A stretch of DNA of 64,000 nt from Candidatus Rhodoferax randersensis. Lineage in GTDB: Bacteria > Pseudomonadota > Gammaproteobacteria > Burkholderiales > Burkholderiaceae_C. The notes beneath the pieces are model-generated. The model made no database searches, was not told the origin of the DNA, and saw nothing but the letters and a program-made list of their open reading frames with translations. Shown here piece by piece: positions 8,476-17,068 of this stretch; within the stretch, counting starts at the first letter, position 1; each line of letters opens with the position of its first letter. The position numbers and the translations under genes are program-made. The stretch covers positions 124,001 to 188,000 of the forward strand of contig JADKEH010000044.1 of assembly GCA_016718155.1 (NCBI GenBank), given 5' to 3'.

Positions 8476-9374
8476 ATGCCAAAGATCCTGATTACCAACC
8501 CGATCCATGCCGACGTGCGCGCCCGGCTCGAAGCAGTGGGCGGTTGCGCAACCACACAACCATGGACGCCGGCGCACTGGGGGGCTGCGGGACGCGTGAT
8601 GGGGTTTCGACCGACCGTGTCGACGCGGCTGCAGCGCGGTGTGGTCGCCTGGGCCGGGTTTGACGGTTACGACGTGGCGCTGCGCCGGGGTCTGGATGAG
8701 CATCGTGCCGGACCTGCTCGCCGACGCGGGAACGGCCATTGGTCTGGCGATCTCGCTGGCGCGCAATGTCCACCAGGGTGATGCGTTGGTGCGCGGCGGA
8801 CGGTTTCACGGTTGGCGCGCTCGGCTTTTCGGCACCGGTCTGGCCGGCGCGGTGGTCGCCGTGGTGGGCTTGGGCTGCGTGGGGCAGGCCATCGTTGCGC
8901 GACTGACGGGTTTTGCCTGTGCACGCATTGGCGGTGTTGACCCGCAGGTGGCTGCCGAATGTCGCCCCTGCTGGAGCAGGCCTGGCTGGGCTTTGTGTTT
9001 GTGGCGGCGCCCTCACCCCGCTTCGGCCATGCCGCTGGCTGGCGACGCAAGCCGGGGCATTCATCATCAACGTCGGGCGTGGCTCGGTGGTGGATGAAGA
9101 GGCCATCGCCGACGCGCTTGGTGCCGGTCGCTTGGGGGGGTATGCGGCGGATGTGTTTGCCTTTGAAGACTGGGCATTGCAGGACCGACCCGCCGCGGTT
9201 GCTGAGCGCTTGCTGGCGCACCCGCATACCTTGTTCACGCCGCACCTGGGGTCCGCTGTGCACGAGGTGCGCAACGCCATCGAGCATCGGGCGGCCGACA
9301 ACATCATCGCGGTCTTGGCGGGACAGGCCCCGCCGGACGCCATCAACCGACCGGTGCAGCGTGTGGCGGCCTGA
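8476..9374 (+). pseudogene. ptxD: Decayed phosphite dehydrogenase (PtxD)
   Basis: Remnant of an NAD-dependent D-2-hydroxyacid dehydrogenase family enzyme that oxidises phosphite to phosphate. PtxD-like segments are spread over three frames: MPKILITNPIHADVRARLEA, then VWMSIVPDLLADA, FHGWRARLFGTGL and the Rossmann loop GLGCVG, then FVFVAAP, then AGAFIINVGRGSVVDEEA, GGYAADVFAFEDWA and LFTPHLGSAV. At least four frame changes occur (near 8650-8700, 8955-8985, 9005-9030, 9035-9060) and the total is about 36 codons shorter than the roughly 336-residue enzyme. The Arg, Glu and His catalytic positions survive, but the phosphite-contacting Lys of the ALKGFD motif is lost (AWAGFD). This amount of loss indicates real decay. 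Confidence 0.82.
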
Positions 9375-9401
9375 TCCGGCAAACAAGCTGTCACAAATTC
9401 G

Positions 9402-9431
9402 TCATGTTGGCGCGGTGAACTACCAGCCTTG
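9402..9431. promoter_or_regulatory. Putative second PhnF operator upstream of phnG
   Basis: This 30-base stretch matches 24 positions of the sequence at 5851-5880 next to phnF, including the shared block TCATGTTGGCG and the half-sites GTT...AAC. The palindrome here is imperfect (GTT..C...G..AAC). It lies 69 bases before the phnG start, where an operator for the C-P lyase genes is expected. Confidence 0.45.
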
Positions 9432-9499
9432 TGCACCCGGTCCCGATGGAGGGCCTTTGCTTACCCATTGCGACATCCCTCATTGATTCCTCTACCCGT

Positions 9500-9964
9500 A
9501 TGACAAGCGACCTGCCCAACGACGATTTTTCAGCACGCCAATCCTGGCTTGCCGTGCTGGCGCGCGCCACGCTGAGTGAACTTGAAGCGGTGTTTCCGAC
9601 GCTGGGCGAGCTGCCGCCCCTCAAGCAGGTGCGAGCGCCCGAAGTCGGCATGGTGATGCTGCGCGGCCGTGTCGGGGGCACTGGCAACCCCTTCAACCTG
9701 GGCGAGGCCAGTGTGGTGCGCTGTGCCGTGCGGCTGGGCGATGGCCCGCTGGGCGTGGCCTATGCCCTGGGGCGCAACAAGCGCCGGGCCGAGCTGGCGG
9801 CGATCCTGGACGCGTTGTTGCAAGACCCAGCCCATCACGATGGTTTGCAGCGCTGCCTGGTCGCCCCGCTGGCCAGCGCGCAGGCCCAGGCGGGTGCGCA
9901 GCGGCGGCGCGAGGCGGCGAGCTCCAAGGTCGAATTCTTTACGCTGGTGCGAGGCGAGGCATGA
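9500..9964 (+). CDS. phnG: C-P lyase subunit PhnG
   Basis: Subunit of the PhnGHIJ core complex; with PhnI, PhnH and PhnL it helps attach phosphonate to ribose to form ribose triphosphate phosphonate. The 154-residue length matches the family (about 150). Recognisable segments are RQSWLAVLARA, GMVMLRGRVGGTGNPFNLGEASVVRCAVRL and GYALGR-like VAYALGRNKRRAELAAI. The ATG at 9500 is chosen because it starts directly before the conserved domain. It is the first gene of phnGHIJKLM and overlaps phnH by 4 bases. Confidence 0.93.
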   Translation: MTSDLPNDDFSARQSWLAVLARATLSELEAVFPTLGELPPLKQVRAPEVGMVMLRGRVGGTGNPFNLGEASVVRCAVRLGDGPLGVAYALGRNKRRAELAAILDALLQDPAHHDGLQRCLVAPLASAQAQAGAQRRREAASSKVEFFTLVRGEA

Positions 9965-10560
9965 ACGGTGCAAAGGTGCTGGCCGCCGGCCTGGTGGATG
10001 GTGTGCACGAATCGCAGCAGGCTTTTCGCGAGGTGTTGAATGCACTGGCCCGACCCGGCCAGGCGCATCACATCGGCCCCGCCTTGCCGGGCGTGGCCTT
10101 GGGTGGCGCCATGGCGCGCTTGCTGCTGAGCCTGTGCGACGACGAGACCCCGGTGTGGTGGCGGCCTGCGGATGCAGCGATGCAGCATTGGCTGCGTTTT
10201 CACACCGGTTCCGAGTTTGTGGAGCAGGCGGGTGCCGCGGGTTTCGCGGTGTTCAGCGAGCTTGGTCAGGGCTTGTCGCTGGCGGACTTCCGCTGCGGCA
10301 GCGCCGAGTCGCCCGAGTTCTCGGCCACCTTGCTGATGGAGTTGCCGGGCCTGGACGGTGGCCCGGCGCTGGCCTGGCGCGGGCCAGGTATTGAGCAGGT
10401 GCAAACGGTGGCGCTGCCAGGTTTGCCCGACGACTTCTGGGCCCAGTGGCAGGCCAACCACGCCGCTTTTCCACAGGGCGTGGACATCATCTTCACCAGT
10501 GGCGAGCACGCCTTGGGTTTGCCGCGCACCACACGCGTGCGCCGGTTGGAAGGGGTTTGA
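9961..10560 (+). CDS. phnH: C-P lyase subunit PhnH
   Basis: Homodimeric subunit of the carbon-phosphorus lyase core complex, 199 residues (E. coli 194). The N-terminal ESQQAFREVLNALARPGQ motif is diagnostic for PhnH. The C-terminal half contains GPGIEQVQTVALPGLP and GVDIIFTSGEHALGLPRTTRVRR, also typical. Its ATG overlaps the phnG stop and it lies two bases upstream of phnI, indicating tight coupling in the operon. No defect seen. Confidence 0.94.
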   Translation: MNGAKVLAAGLVDGVHESQQAFREVLNALARPGQAHHIGPALPGVALGGAMARLLLSLCDDETPVWWRPADAAMQHWLRFHTGSEFVEQAGAAGFAVFSELGQGLSLADFRCGSAESPEFSATLLMELPGLDGGPALAWRGPGIEQVQTVALPGLPDDFWAQWQANHAAFPQGVDIIFTSGEHALGLPRTTRVRRLEGV

Positions 10561-10561
10561 T

Positions 10562-11767
10562 ATGTATGTTGCAGTCAAAGGCGGCGCGGCCGCGATCGAG
10601 AGCTCCTGGCGCCTGCTGGAAACACAACGCCGTGGCGACACCACGCTGGCGGCCTTGTCGGTGGCACAGATTCGCGCGCAGCTCTCGCTGGCGGTGGACC
10701 GCGTGATGAGCGAGGGCTCACTGTACGACCCCGAACTGGCAGCCCTGGCCATCAAGCAGGCCAGTGGTGATCTGGTTGAAGCCATTTTCTTGTTGCGCGC
10801 CTTTCGCACCACCTTGCCCCGTTTGGGTTACGCCTTGCCGCTGGATACCGGGCGCATCGAGCTGCTGCGCCGCATCTCGGCCACCTTCAAGGAAGTGCCG
10901 GGCGGGCAACTGTTGGGGCCCACCTACGACTACACCCAACGCCTGCTGGACTTCGCCTTGTTGGCCGAAGACGAGAGCGCCGGGGCCAGCGCCGTGGGTG
11001 CCAGCGGCGAGTCGCCCAGCCCGTCCCACGTTATGCCCGAGACCGCCGAGGCCCACGCCAATCATTTGGCAGCCGTGCCCCGCATCAACGACCTGTTGGC
11101 ACGCGAGGGCCTGTTGGAAACACCGCAGCCGCATGACGCCGAAGCACCAGGTGACCTGACACGCGAGCCGCTGATGTTCCCCGCCGACCGCGCCTTGCGC
11201 CTGCAAGCGCTGGCACGCGGCGACGAGGGCTGGCTGCTGGCGATGGGTTACTCGACCCAGCGCGGCTACGCCAACTCGCACCCCTTTGCCGGCGAGATCC
11301 GGCGGGGTTTTGTATCGGTGGAACTGCTGCCCGACGAGTTGGGTTTCCCAATCGACATCGGTGACCTGGAAGTCACCGAGTGCCAGATGATCAACCAGTT
11401 CAACGGTAGCCGCGAGGTGCCACCCCAGTTCACCCAGGGCTACGGGCTGGCCTTTGGCGGCGCCGAGCGCAAGACCATGGCCATGGCCTTGGTGGACCGC
11501 GCCTTGCGCGCCGATGAGCTGGGCGAGCCCCGCGTGGCACCGGCCCAGGACGACGAGTTTGTGCTGTCGCACGCCGACAACGTGGAGGCCTCGGGCTTTG
11601 TGCAGCACCTCAAGTTGCCGCACTACGTGGATTTTCAGGCCGAGCTCGAACTGGTGCGCAAGTTGCGCGCCAGCCATGCCCAGGCGGCGGCCGCAGTGCC
11701 GGAGTTGGCGGCGACACCGGAGCGGGCTGGCATGCCCCAGACCCAGAAGGAGCGCGACGCAGCATGA
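10562..11767 (+). CDS. phnI: C-P lyase subunit PhnI
   Basis: Catalytic nucleosidase-type subunit of the C-P lyase complex that displaces adenine from ATP, together with PhnG, H and L, to form the ribose phosphonate intermediate. The start MYVAVKGGAAAIESSWRLLE is characteristic. At 401 residues it is longer than E. coli PhnI (354), with extra sequence near residues 135-180 (ESAGASAVGASGESPSPSH...) and at the C-terminus (HAQAAAAVPELAATPERAG). The ATG at 10562 follows the phnH stop by one base; the last bases overlap the phnJ start (ATGATG). Confidence 0.94.
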   Translation: MYVAVKGGAAAIESSWRLLETQRRGDTTLAALSVAQIRAQLSLAVDRVMSEGSLYDPELAALAIKQASGDLVEAIFLLRAFRTTLPRLGYALPLDTGRIELLRRISATFKEVPGGQLLGPTYDYTQRLLDFALLAEDESAGASAVGASGESPSPSHVMPETAEAHANHLAAVPRINDLLAREGLLETPQPHDAEAPGDLTREPLMFPADRALRLQALARGDEGWLLAMGYSTQRGYANSHPFAGEIRRGFVSVELLPDELGFPIDIGDLEVTECQMINQFNGSREVPPQFTQGYGLAFGGAERKTMAMALVDRALRADELGEPRVAPAQDDEFVLSHADNVEASGFVQHLKLPHYVDFQAELELVRKLRASHAQAAAAVPELAATPERAGMPQTQKERDAA

Positions 11768-12686
11768 TGGACACGCACTACAACTTCGCCTTTCTGGACG
11801 AACGCACCAAGAAGCGCATCCGCCGCGCCTTGCTCAAGGCGGTGGCGGTGCCGGGTTACCAGGTGCCCTTTGGCTCGCGCGAGATGCCCTTTGCCTACGG
11901 CTGGGGTACTGGCGGCGTGCAAATCACGGCCAGCATCATTGGCCGCGCCGATGTGCTCAAGGTGATCGACCAAGGCGCCGACGACACCACCAACGCGGTC
12001 AACATTCGGCGCTTCTTTGCCCGCACGACGGGCGTGGCGACGACCGAGAAAACACGCGAGGCGACGCTGATCCAGACCCGCCACCGCATCCCGGAAGTGG
12101 CGTTGACCGAGGCGCAGATTCTGGTCTACCAGGTGCCCATGCCCGAGCCCCTGTCCAAGCTGGAGCCGCGCCGGCGCGAGACCATCACCATGCATGCCCT
12201 CAGCGAATACGGCTTGATGCACGTGCGCCTGTACGAGGACATTGCCCAACTCGGCGCGATCGCGCGTGCCTACGACTATCCGGTGATGGTGAACGAGCGT
12301 TACCTGATGTCGCCCTCGCCGATCCCGAAGTTCGACAACCCCAAGCTGCACATGAACCCGGCGCTGCAACTGTTTGGCGCGGGCCGCGAGAAGCGGCTGT
12401 ACGCCATTCCGCCCTACACACCGGTGCGCAGCCTGGACTTTGAGGACCACCCGTTTGAAGTGCAGCGTTGGGAGCACGCCTGCGCGCTGTGTGGCGCCAC
12501 GACAGTTACCTTGACGAGATGATCGTGGACGACCAGGGCAGCCGCCTGTTTGTCTGCTCGGACAGCGACTACTGCGCCGAACGGCGCGACAGTGGCCACA
12601 CCGGCAGCCAGCAGGCGGTCACCGTGCACGATGTGCTGGCCACGCCGAAGGCTGGGCAAGGCGCCAACGCTCAGGAGGCCGCATGA
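11764..12686 (+). pseudogene. phnJ: Radical SAM C-P lyase PhnJ, frameshifted near the C-terminus
   Basis: PhnJ cleaves the carbon-phosphorus bond of ribose phosphonate with a [4Fe-4S] cluster and SAM. The first 246 codons are intact (GVQITASIIGRADVLKV, HMNPALQLFGAGREKRLYAIPPYTPV). At about 12500 one base is missing in 'GCCAC-GACAGT', and the frame stops early. The continuation in another frame reads DSYLDEMIVDDQGSRLFVC to a TGA at 12684-12686. Restoring one base recreates exactly the cluster motif CX2CX21CX5C, with the break between the second and third cysteines. Everything else is conserved, so a sequencing error is plausible; if real, C-P lyase would be inactive. Confidence 0.88.
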
Positions 12687-13489
12687 AGCCGAGCGTCTTG
12701 TTGTCGGCGCGCCAAGTCGGCAAGGCCTTCCTGCACCAGGGCTTGCCACGTTGGGCCTGCCGTGATGTGAGTTTTGATCTGTACCCCGGCGAGGTGTTGG
12801 CGGTGGTGGGTGAATCCGGCTCGGGCAAGAGCACTTTGCTGCGGCTGCTGGCCGCGCGCCACGCCTGCGACGAGGGCTCGGTGCACTATGCGCTGCGCAG
12901 TGAATCGACCAGCGAGTCAGCCGGTCTGGTGGATCTTGCCGAGATGTCGGAGGCACGGCTGCGCTGGTTGGCCCGCACCGATTGGGGCTTTGTTGAACAA
13001 CACGCCCGCGACGGCCTGCGCATGAATGTCTCGGGCGGCGCCAATGTGGGCGAGCGCCTGATGGCGCTGGGCGAGCGGCACTATGGCGGGCTGCGCAGCC
13101 AGGCGGTTTCGTGGATGCAACGGGTGGAACTGGATGTGGGCCGCATCGACGACTTGCCCGGCACCTATTCGGGTGGCATGCAGCAGCGCCTGCAAATCGC
13201 CCGCAACCTGGTGACGCATCCGCGCCTGGTGTTCATGGACGAGCCCACCACCGGTCTGGACGTGTCGGTGCAGGCGCGTCTGCTGGACCTGCTGCGCGAA
13301 CTGGTGGACCAGTTGCAACTGGCGGCGGTGGTGGTGACACACGACCTGGCGGTGGCGCGCCTGCTGGCCCAGCGCATGCTGGTCATGAAAGACGGTTGCG
13401 TGGTGGAGCAAGGCCTGACCGACCGCGTGCTGGACGACCCCCAGCACCCCTACACGCAACTGCTGGTTTCCTCGGTGTTGACACCCTGA
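12683..13489 (+). CDS. phnK: C-P lyase ABC-type subunit PhnK
   Basis: ABC-type ATPase that docks onto the PhnGHIJ core at PhnJ rather than working in transport. The 268-residue protein has Walker A GESGSGKST (about 50-58), a signature YSGGMQQRLQIARNL and Walker B LVFMDEPTTGLDVSVQ. The long insert between Walker A and the signature (ALRSESTSESAGLVDLAEMSEARLRWLARTDWGFVEQH, partly quoted) is typical for PhnK. The ATG overlaps the end of phnJ (ATGA), and phnL follows after 24 bases. Confidence 0.93.
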   Translation: MKPSVLLSARQVGKAFLHQGLPRWACRDVSFDLYPGEVLAVVGESGSGKSTLLRLLAARHACDEGSVHYALRSESTSESAGLVDLAEMSEARLRWLARTDWGFVEQHARDGLRMNVSGGANVGERLMALGERHYGGLRSQAVSWMQRVELDVGRIDDLPGTYSGGMQQRLQIARNLVTHPRLVFMDEPTTGLDVSVQARLLDLLRELVDQLQLAAVVVTHDLAVARLLAQRMLVMKDGCVVEQGLTDRVLDDPQHPYTQLLVSSVLTP

Positions 13490-13513
13490 CCCCCCAACCC
13501 CATTGACTTGACC

Positions 13514-14212
13514 ATGAACGCTGTTCTTGAAACCACCGAACTGTCCAAAACCTTCACCCTGCATGGCCGGGGTGGCCTGCGCCTGCCGGTGTTTGCCGGC
13601 ATCGACCTGTCGGTTCAGCCGGGTGAATGCCTGGCGCTGACGGGCCACTCCGGCAGCGGCAAGAGTTCGCTGTTGCGCTGCCTGTACGGCAACTACGGCG
13701 CCAGCAGTGGCGATGTGCGTATCCGGCACCAGGGTGATTGGGTGAGTTTGTCGGCTGCCGAGCCACATGACGTGTATGACGTGCGGCGTCGCACACTCGG
13801 CTACGTGTCGCAGTTCTTGCGGGTCATTCCCCGCGTGGCCACCATCGACATCGTGGCCGACCCGCTGCGCCGCTTGGGCGTCAGCGCCGAAGCCGCCCGG
13901 TCGAAGGCCGCGCAGTGGCTGGCCCGGCTGAACTTGCACGAACACTTGTGGCATTTGCCACCGGCCACCTTCTCGGGTGGCGAACAACAACGCGTCAACA
14001 TCGCACACGGCATGATCACCGACCCGCCGGTGCTGCTGCTGGACGAGCCCACCGCCTCGCTGGATGCCGACAACCGCCGCGTGGTGGTCGAGCTGATCCA
14101 AGCGGCACGCCAGAAGGGCGCTGCCATCGTGGGCATTTTTCATGATGACGAAGTCCGCCAAGCCGTGGCGACGCGCTGCTTTGACGTCGAGCAATACCGA
14201 AACCCCGTTTGA
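13514..14212 (+). CDS. phnL: C-P lyase ABC-type subunit PhnL
   Basis: Second non-transport ABC ATPase of the C-P lyase system, 232 residues (E. coli 226). Walker A is GHSGSGKSS, the signature is FSGGEQQRVNIAHGM and Walker B is LLLLDEPTASLD. The segment YVSQFLRVIPRVATIDIVA is a PhnL hallmark. ATG 13514 is preferred to the TTG at 13508 because it opens the conserved domain (MNAVLETTELSKTF). It lies 19 bases before phnM. Confidence 0.93.
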   Translation: MNAVLETTELSKTFTLHGRGGLRLPVFAGIDLSVQPGECLALTGHSGSGKSSLLRCLYGNYGASSGDVRIRHQGDWVSLSAAEPHDVYDVRRRTLGYVSQFLRVIPRVATIDIVADPLRRLGVSAEAARSKAAQWLARLNLHEHLWHLPPATFSGGEQQRVNIAHGMITDPPVLLLDEPTASLDADNRRVVVELIQAARQKGAAIVGIFHDDEVRQAVATRCFDVEQYRNPV

Positions 14213-14231
14213 CTCCGAAGAGAAAGCACCT

Positions 14232-15374
14232 ATGAAACAACGCACCATCCGCAACGCCCGCATCGTGGCGGGCGACGAAGAATTCACCGGCTGTGTGGTG
14301 ATTGAGAACGGTCTTATCAAATCGGTCGACCAGGGCGACAGCTCGGCATTGGGGGCCGAGGACTGGGGCGGTGACTGGCTGATGCCGGGTCTGGTGGAAT
14401 TACACACCGACAACCTGGAGAAACATCTGTCACCACGCCCCGGCGTGTTGTGGAATGCGCACTCCGCCATGACCGTGCACGACGCCCAATGCGCGGCGGC
14501 GGGCATCACCACGGTGCTCGACTCGGTGGTGATTGGTGACCTGGACGAAGGCGGGCCGCGCTGCCAGACCCAGCACACCTCGATCGCCGCCCTGCACCAG
14601 TGCCGCGACGAGGGGCTGATGCGCATCGAGCACCTGCTGCACCTGCGCTGCGAGCTGTCGGCGCCCGACATGCTGGAGGTGTTCCACCAGTATGTGGACG
14701 ACCCGCTGCTGCGCCTGGTCAGCATGATGGACCACACGCCGGGTCAGCGCCAATGGCGTGACCTGGTCAGCTACCGTCGCTATTCGGAGCGCAATGGTCG
14801 TTACACCGATCAAGAGTTCGAAGCCACCATCGCGCAGCGCCGGGCCGATCAACAGGCCTATTCCTTGCCACACCGGCAGGTCATCGTGCAGGCCTGCCAG
14901 GCCAGCACGGTGCCGCTGGCCAGCCATGACGACACCCTGGTCAGCGACGTGCACCAGGCGGTTCAGGAAGGCGTGGGCATGTCGGAGTTCCCCACCACCG
15001 TGGCGGCAGCCGAAGCGGCGCGCGCCGCGGGCATGGCCATCATCATGGGCGGCCCCAATATGGTGAAGGGGGGTTCGCACTCGGGCAACGTCTCGGCGGC
15101 CGAGCTGGCGCAATGTGATTTGTTGGACATTTTCTCGTCCGACTACGTGCCCAGCAGCCTGTTGTTGGCCACCTTCATGCTGGGCCAGATGGAGCAGTGG
15201 ACGCTGCCCAAGGCGGTGCGCACGGTGACCCGCAATCCGGCGCGTGCCATTGGCCTGGAGGACCGTGGCGAAGTGGCAGTCGGCCAACGCGCCGACTTGT
15301 TGCGCGTGCGCATGAATCGGGTCGGCACACCGACCGTGCTGGAGACCGTGTTTGGTGGCCAACGCGCCTTTTGA
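14232..15374 (+). CDS. phnM: Alpha-D-ribose 1-methylphosphonate 5-triphosphate diphosphatase PhnM
   Basis: Metal-dependent amidohydrolase-fold enzyme that removes pyrophosphate from ribose phosphonate triphosphate before the PhnJ step. The 380-residue protein matches the family length (378 in E. coli). The motif MPGLVELHTDNLEKHLSPRPGV near residue 50 carries the first metal-binding HxD, and SHDDTLVSDV, EFPTTVAAA, MGGPNMVKGGSHSGNVSA and DIFSSDYVPSSLL complete the active site. The ATG at 14232 starts the conserved MKQRTIRNARIV. It follows phnL closely. Confidence 0.94.
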   Translation: MKQRTIRNARIVAGDEEFTGCVVIENGLIKSVDQGDSSALGAEDWGGDWLMPGLVELHTDNLEKHLSPRPGVLWNAHSAMTVHDAQCAAAGITTVLDSVVIGDLDEGGPRCQTQHTSIAALHQCRDEGLMRIEHLLHLRCELSAPDMLEVFHQYVDDPLLRLVSMMDHTPGQRQWRDLVSYRRYSERNGRYTDQEFEATIAQRRADQQAYSLPHRQVIVQACQASTVPLASHDDTLVSDVHQAVQEGVGMSEFPTTVAAAEAARAAGMAIIMGGPNMVKGGSHSGNVSAAELAQCDLLDIFSSDYVPSSLLLATFMLGQMEQWTLPKAVRTVTRNPARAIGLEDRGEVAVGQRADLLRVRMNRVGTPTVLETVFGGQRAF

Positions 15375-15389
15375 CACCGCGAGGTGACC

Positions 15390-16037
15390 ATGGCTTATAC
15401 CCACATTGCCGCGTACAACGTGGCTGATTCCGTTCGCTTGTCCTTGGCGCCAACCCTGGCCGCCACGGCGGTGGTGCGTGACTGCCGCTTTGGTCGTTAC
15501 ACCCAGGTGGGGGAGCAGTCGCGCATGCAGGACTGCCTGCTCGACGACTATGCCTACCTTGGCAACTATTGCGATCTGATGTCCACCGACATCGGCAAGT
15601 TTGCCAACATCGCGGCCATGGTGCGTATCAATCCGGGCTTTCACCCGCTGGAATACCCGACGCTGCACCACTTCACCTACCGCCGCGTGATGTACGGCAT
15701 GGATGATCGGGATGACGCGGAGTTCTTTGCCTGGCGGCGGCGCCAGCGTGTGACCATCGGGCACGACACCTGGATCGGCCATGGCGTGGTGATCATGCCG
15801 GGCGTGAGCATCGGTAACGGCGCCATAGTGGGCAGCAACTCGGTGGTGACCAAGGATGTGCCGCCCTATGCCATCGTGGCGGGTGCCCCGGCCAAGCTCA
15901 TCCGCCAGCGCTTCCCCAAGGCGATTGCCGCGGCGCTGGAAGCCACCGCCTGGTGGGATTGGGACCACGACACGTTGACTGAGCGCCTGGTGGACTTCAA
16001 GAATTTGCGGACGTTTCTGGCGAAGTACGCGCCCTGA
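15390..16037 (+). CDS. Hexapeptide-repeat acyltransferase of the phosphonate cluster
   Basis: A 215-residue left-handed beta-helix acyltransferase of the type found next to C-P lyase genes. Hexapeptide repeats run over the middle and end (CRFGRYTQVGEQSRMQDCLL, IGHDTWIGHGVVIMPGVSIGNGAIVGSNSVVTKDV, quoted in part), followed by the common cap sequence PYAIVAGAPAKLIRQRF. It probably acyl-modifies a phosphonate or a pathway sugar, but the substrate is unknown. GAGG at 15381-15384 supports ATG 15390. It is the last gene of the phnG-M run. Confidence 0.85.
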   Translation: MAYTHIAAYNVADSVRLSLAPTLAATAVVRDCRFGRYTQVGEQSRMQDCLLDDYAYLGNYCDLMSTDIGKFANIAAMVRINPGFHPLEYPTLHHFTYRRVMYGMDDRDDAEFFAWRRRQRVTIGHDTWIGHGVVIMPGVSIGNGAIVGSNSVVTKDVPPYAIVAGAPAKLIRQRFPKAIAAALEATAWWDWDHDTLTERLVDFKNLRTFLAKYAP

Positions 16038-16351
16038 GCAGGGGCGACCTTGGGCCGGCTGATGTGCGCCCGGGACGAACCGCAAGGAGACTGGTCTGCC
16101 CGTTGGCTGCACCATCATTCTTCTCGACTTCGTGGCACCTCCCGACGAGATGGCGGTCAAGTATGAGCCGCTGCACTCGTTAGCCTGGCCCGGCAACATC
16201 GAACGAGTCCCGCTGCTGTTGGTCAAGGCCGCGGCTCTTTCCTCCCATCACTCTGTCCTGGGTACTAGGGTTATGCCTCATGGGTGCGGCCGAATTCGAC
16301 TGAATATGATGCGTAGAATCTGCCGGATTCAAGACACAAGAGGGATGAACT
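16038..16351. other. Intergenic region after the phosphonate cluster
   Basis: About 314 bases with no convincing gene. A short GC stem CGCCC/GGGCG (16030-16046) overlaps the stop of the preceding gene and could help termination, but has no U-tract. The last 60 bases are AT-richer (around TGAATATGATGCGTAGAAT) and probably hold the promoter of the downstream gene; I could not fix a -35/-10 pair. Confidence 0.4.
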
Positions 16352-17068
16352 ATGTTGATGTCACCGTCGGTCAGTCGGGCCTTGCTGCCGCTCATCTGTT
16401 TGCTGGCGGTGTTGTGCGGGGCGCAGGCCCAGGCCCAATCTTCCAAGAACCTGGCGCCAGGGTTCACCAAGCGTTCGCCCAATTCGAAGCTGGTGATAGT
16501 GCCGGTCGATGTCGAGCTTTTCTCCATAAGCGCCGGCGGCGTGCCCGAGCCCAAGGCTGACTGGACCGAGGCGGCCTCCAAGAATTTCCGTGCCGCGCTC
16601 GGAAATCAGAAGGACATGCTGGGCGTCAACCTGCAGGATCTGGCGGAGAAAGACCTGGACGAACTGTCGGACATCAACGCCCTGCACGGTGCCGTGGCGC
16701 AGTCGGTGTTCTTGCACCACATGCTGGGCACCATCGCCTTGCCAACCAAGAACGGGCTGCTGGACTGGTCCATGGGCGATTCGATCAAGCCGCTGAAAGA
16801 CAAGACCGGTGCGGACTACGCGCTGTTCACGTGGATTCGAGACAGCTATGCCAGTCCCGAACGAAAGGCTGCCATGGTGGCCATGGCTCTGCTTGGTGTG
16901 GGGTTGCAGGGCGGTGCACAGGTCGCCTATGCGTCGCTGGTTGACCTGAACACTGGTCGCGTGGTCTGGTTCAACGTGTTGCGCCGCGCCAGTGGCGACC
17001 TGCGCGAAGCGGCCCCCGCCGTGGAGACCGTTCAGGCTCTGCTTAGCGGTTTTCCGGACACCAAATGA
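16352..17068 (+). CDS. Exported protein of unknown function
   Basis: A 238-residue protein with a clear signal peptide (hydrophobic LLPLICLLAVLCGAQAQA, cleavage near AQAQS). The mature part contains KLVIVPVDVELFSISAGGV and ends with a repeated hydrophobic segment (MVAMALLGVGLQGGAQVAYASLVDLNTGRVVWFN). The 'DLNTGRVVWFN' end resembles periplasmic or lipoprotein-like assembly proteins, but I do not recognise the family. It overlaps the M48 protease gene by 4 bases and the trio ends with a lipoprotein, so the three probably act together in the envelope. Confidence 0.75.
   Translation: MLMSPSVSRALLPLICLLAVLCGAQAQAQSSKNLAPGFTKRSPNSKLVIVPVDVELFSISAGGVPEPKADWTEAASKNFRAALGNQKDMLGVNLQDLAEKDLDELSDINALHGAVAQSVFLHHMLGTIALPTKNGLLDWSMGDSIKPLKDKTGADYALFTWIRDSYASPERKAAMVAMALLGVGLQGGAQVAYASLVDLNTGRVVWFNVLRRASGDLREAAPAVETVQALLSGFPDTK

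Noticed and set aside
12917..14737. Long minus-strand frame (606 codons) opposite phnK, phnL and phnM
   Set aside because: Shadow of GC-rich plus-strand genes with intact Walker motifs; no recognisable protein sequence.
14430..16226. Long open frame (598 codons) on the minus strand opposite phnM and the acyltransferase
   Set aside because: Composition is His/Gln/Arg-rich without domains; the plus-strand phnM and acyltransferase are clear.
16132..16560. Open frame of 142 codons before the exported protein gene
   Set aside because: No domain, and it overlaps the well-supported signal-peptide gene at 16352 in another frame.
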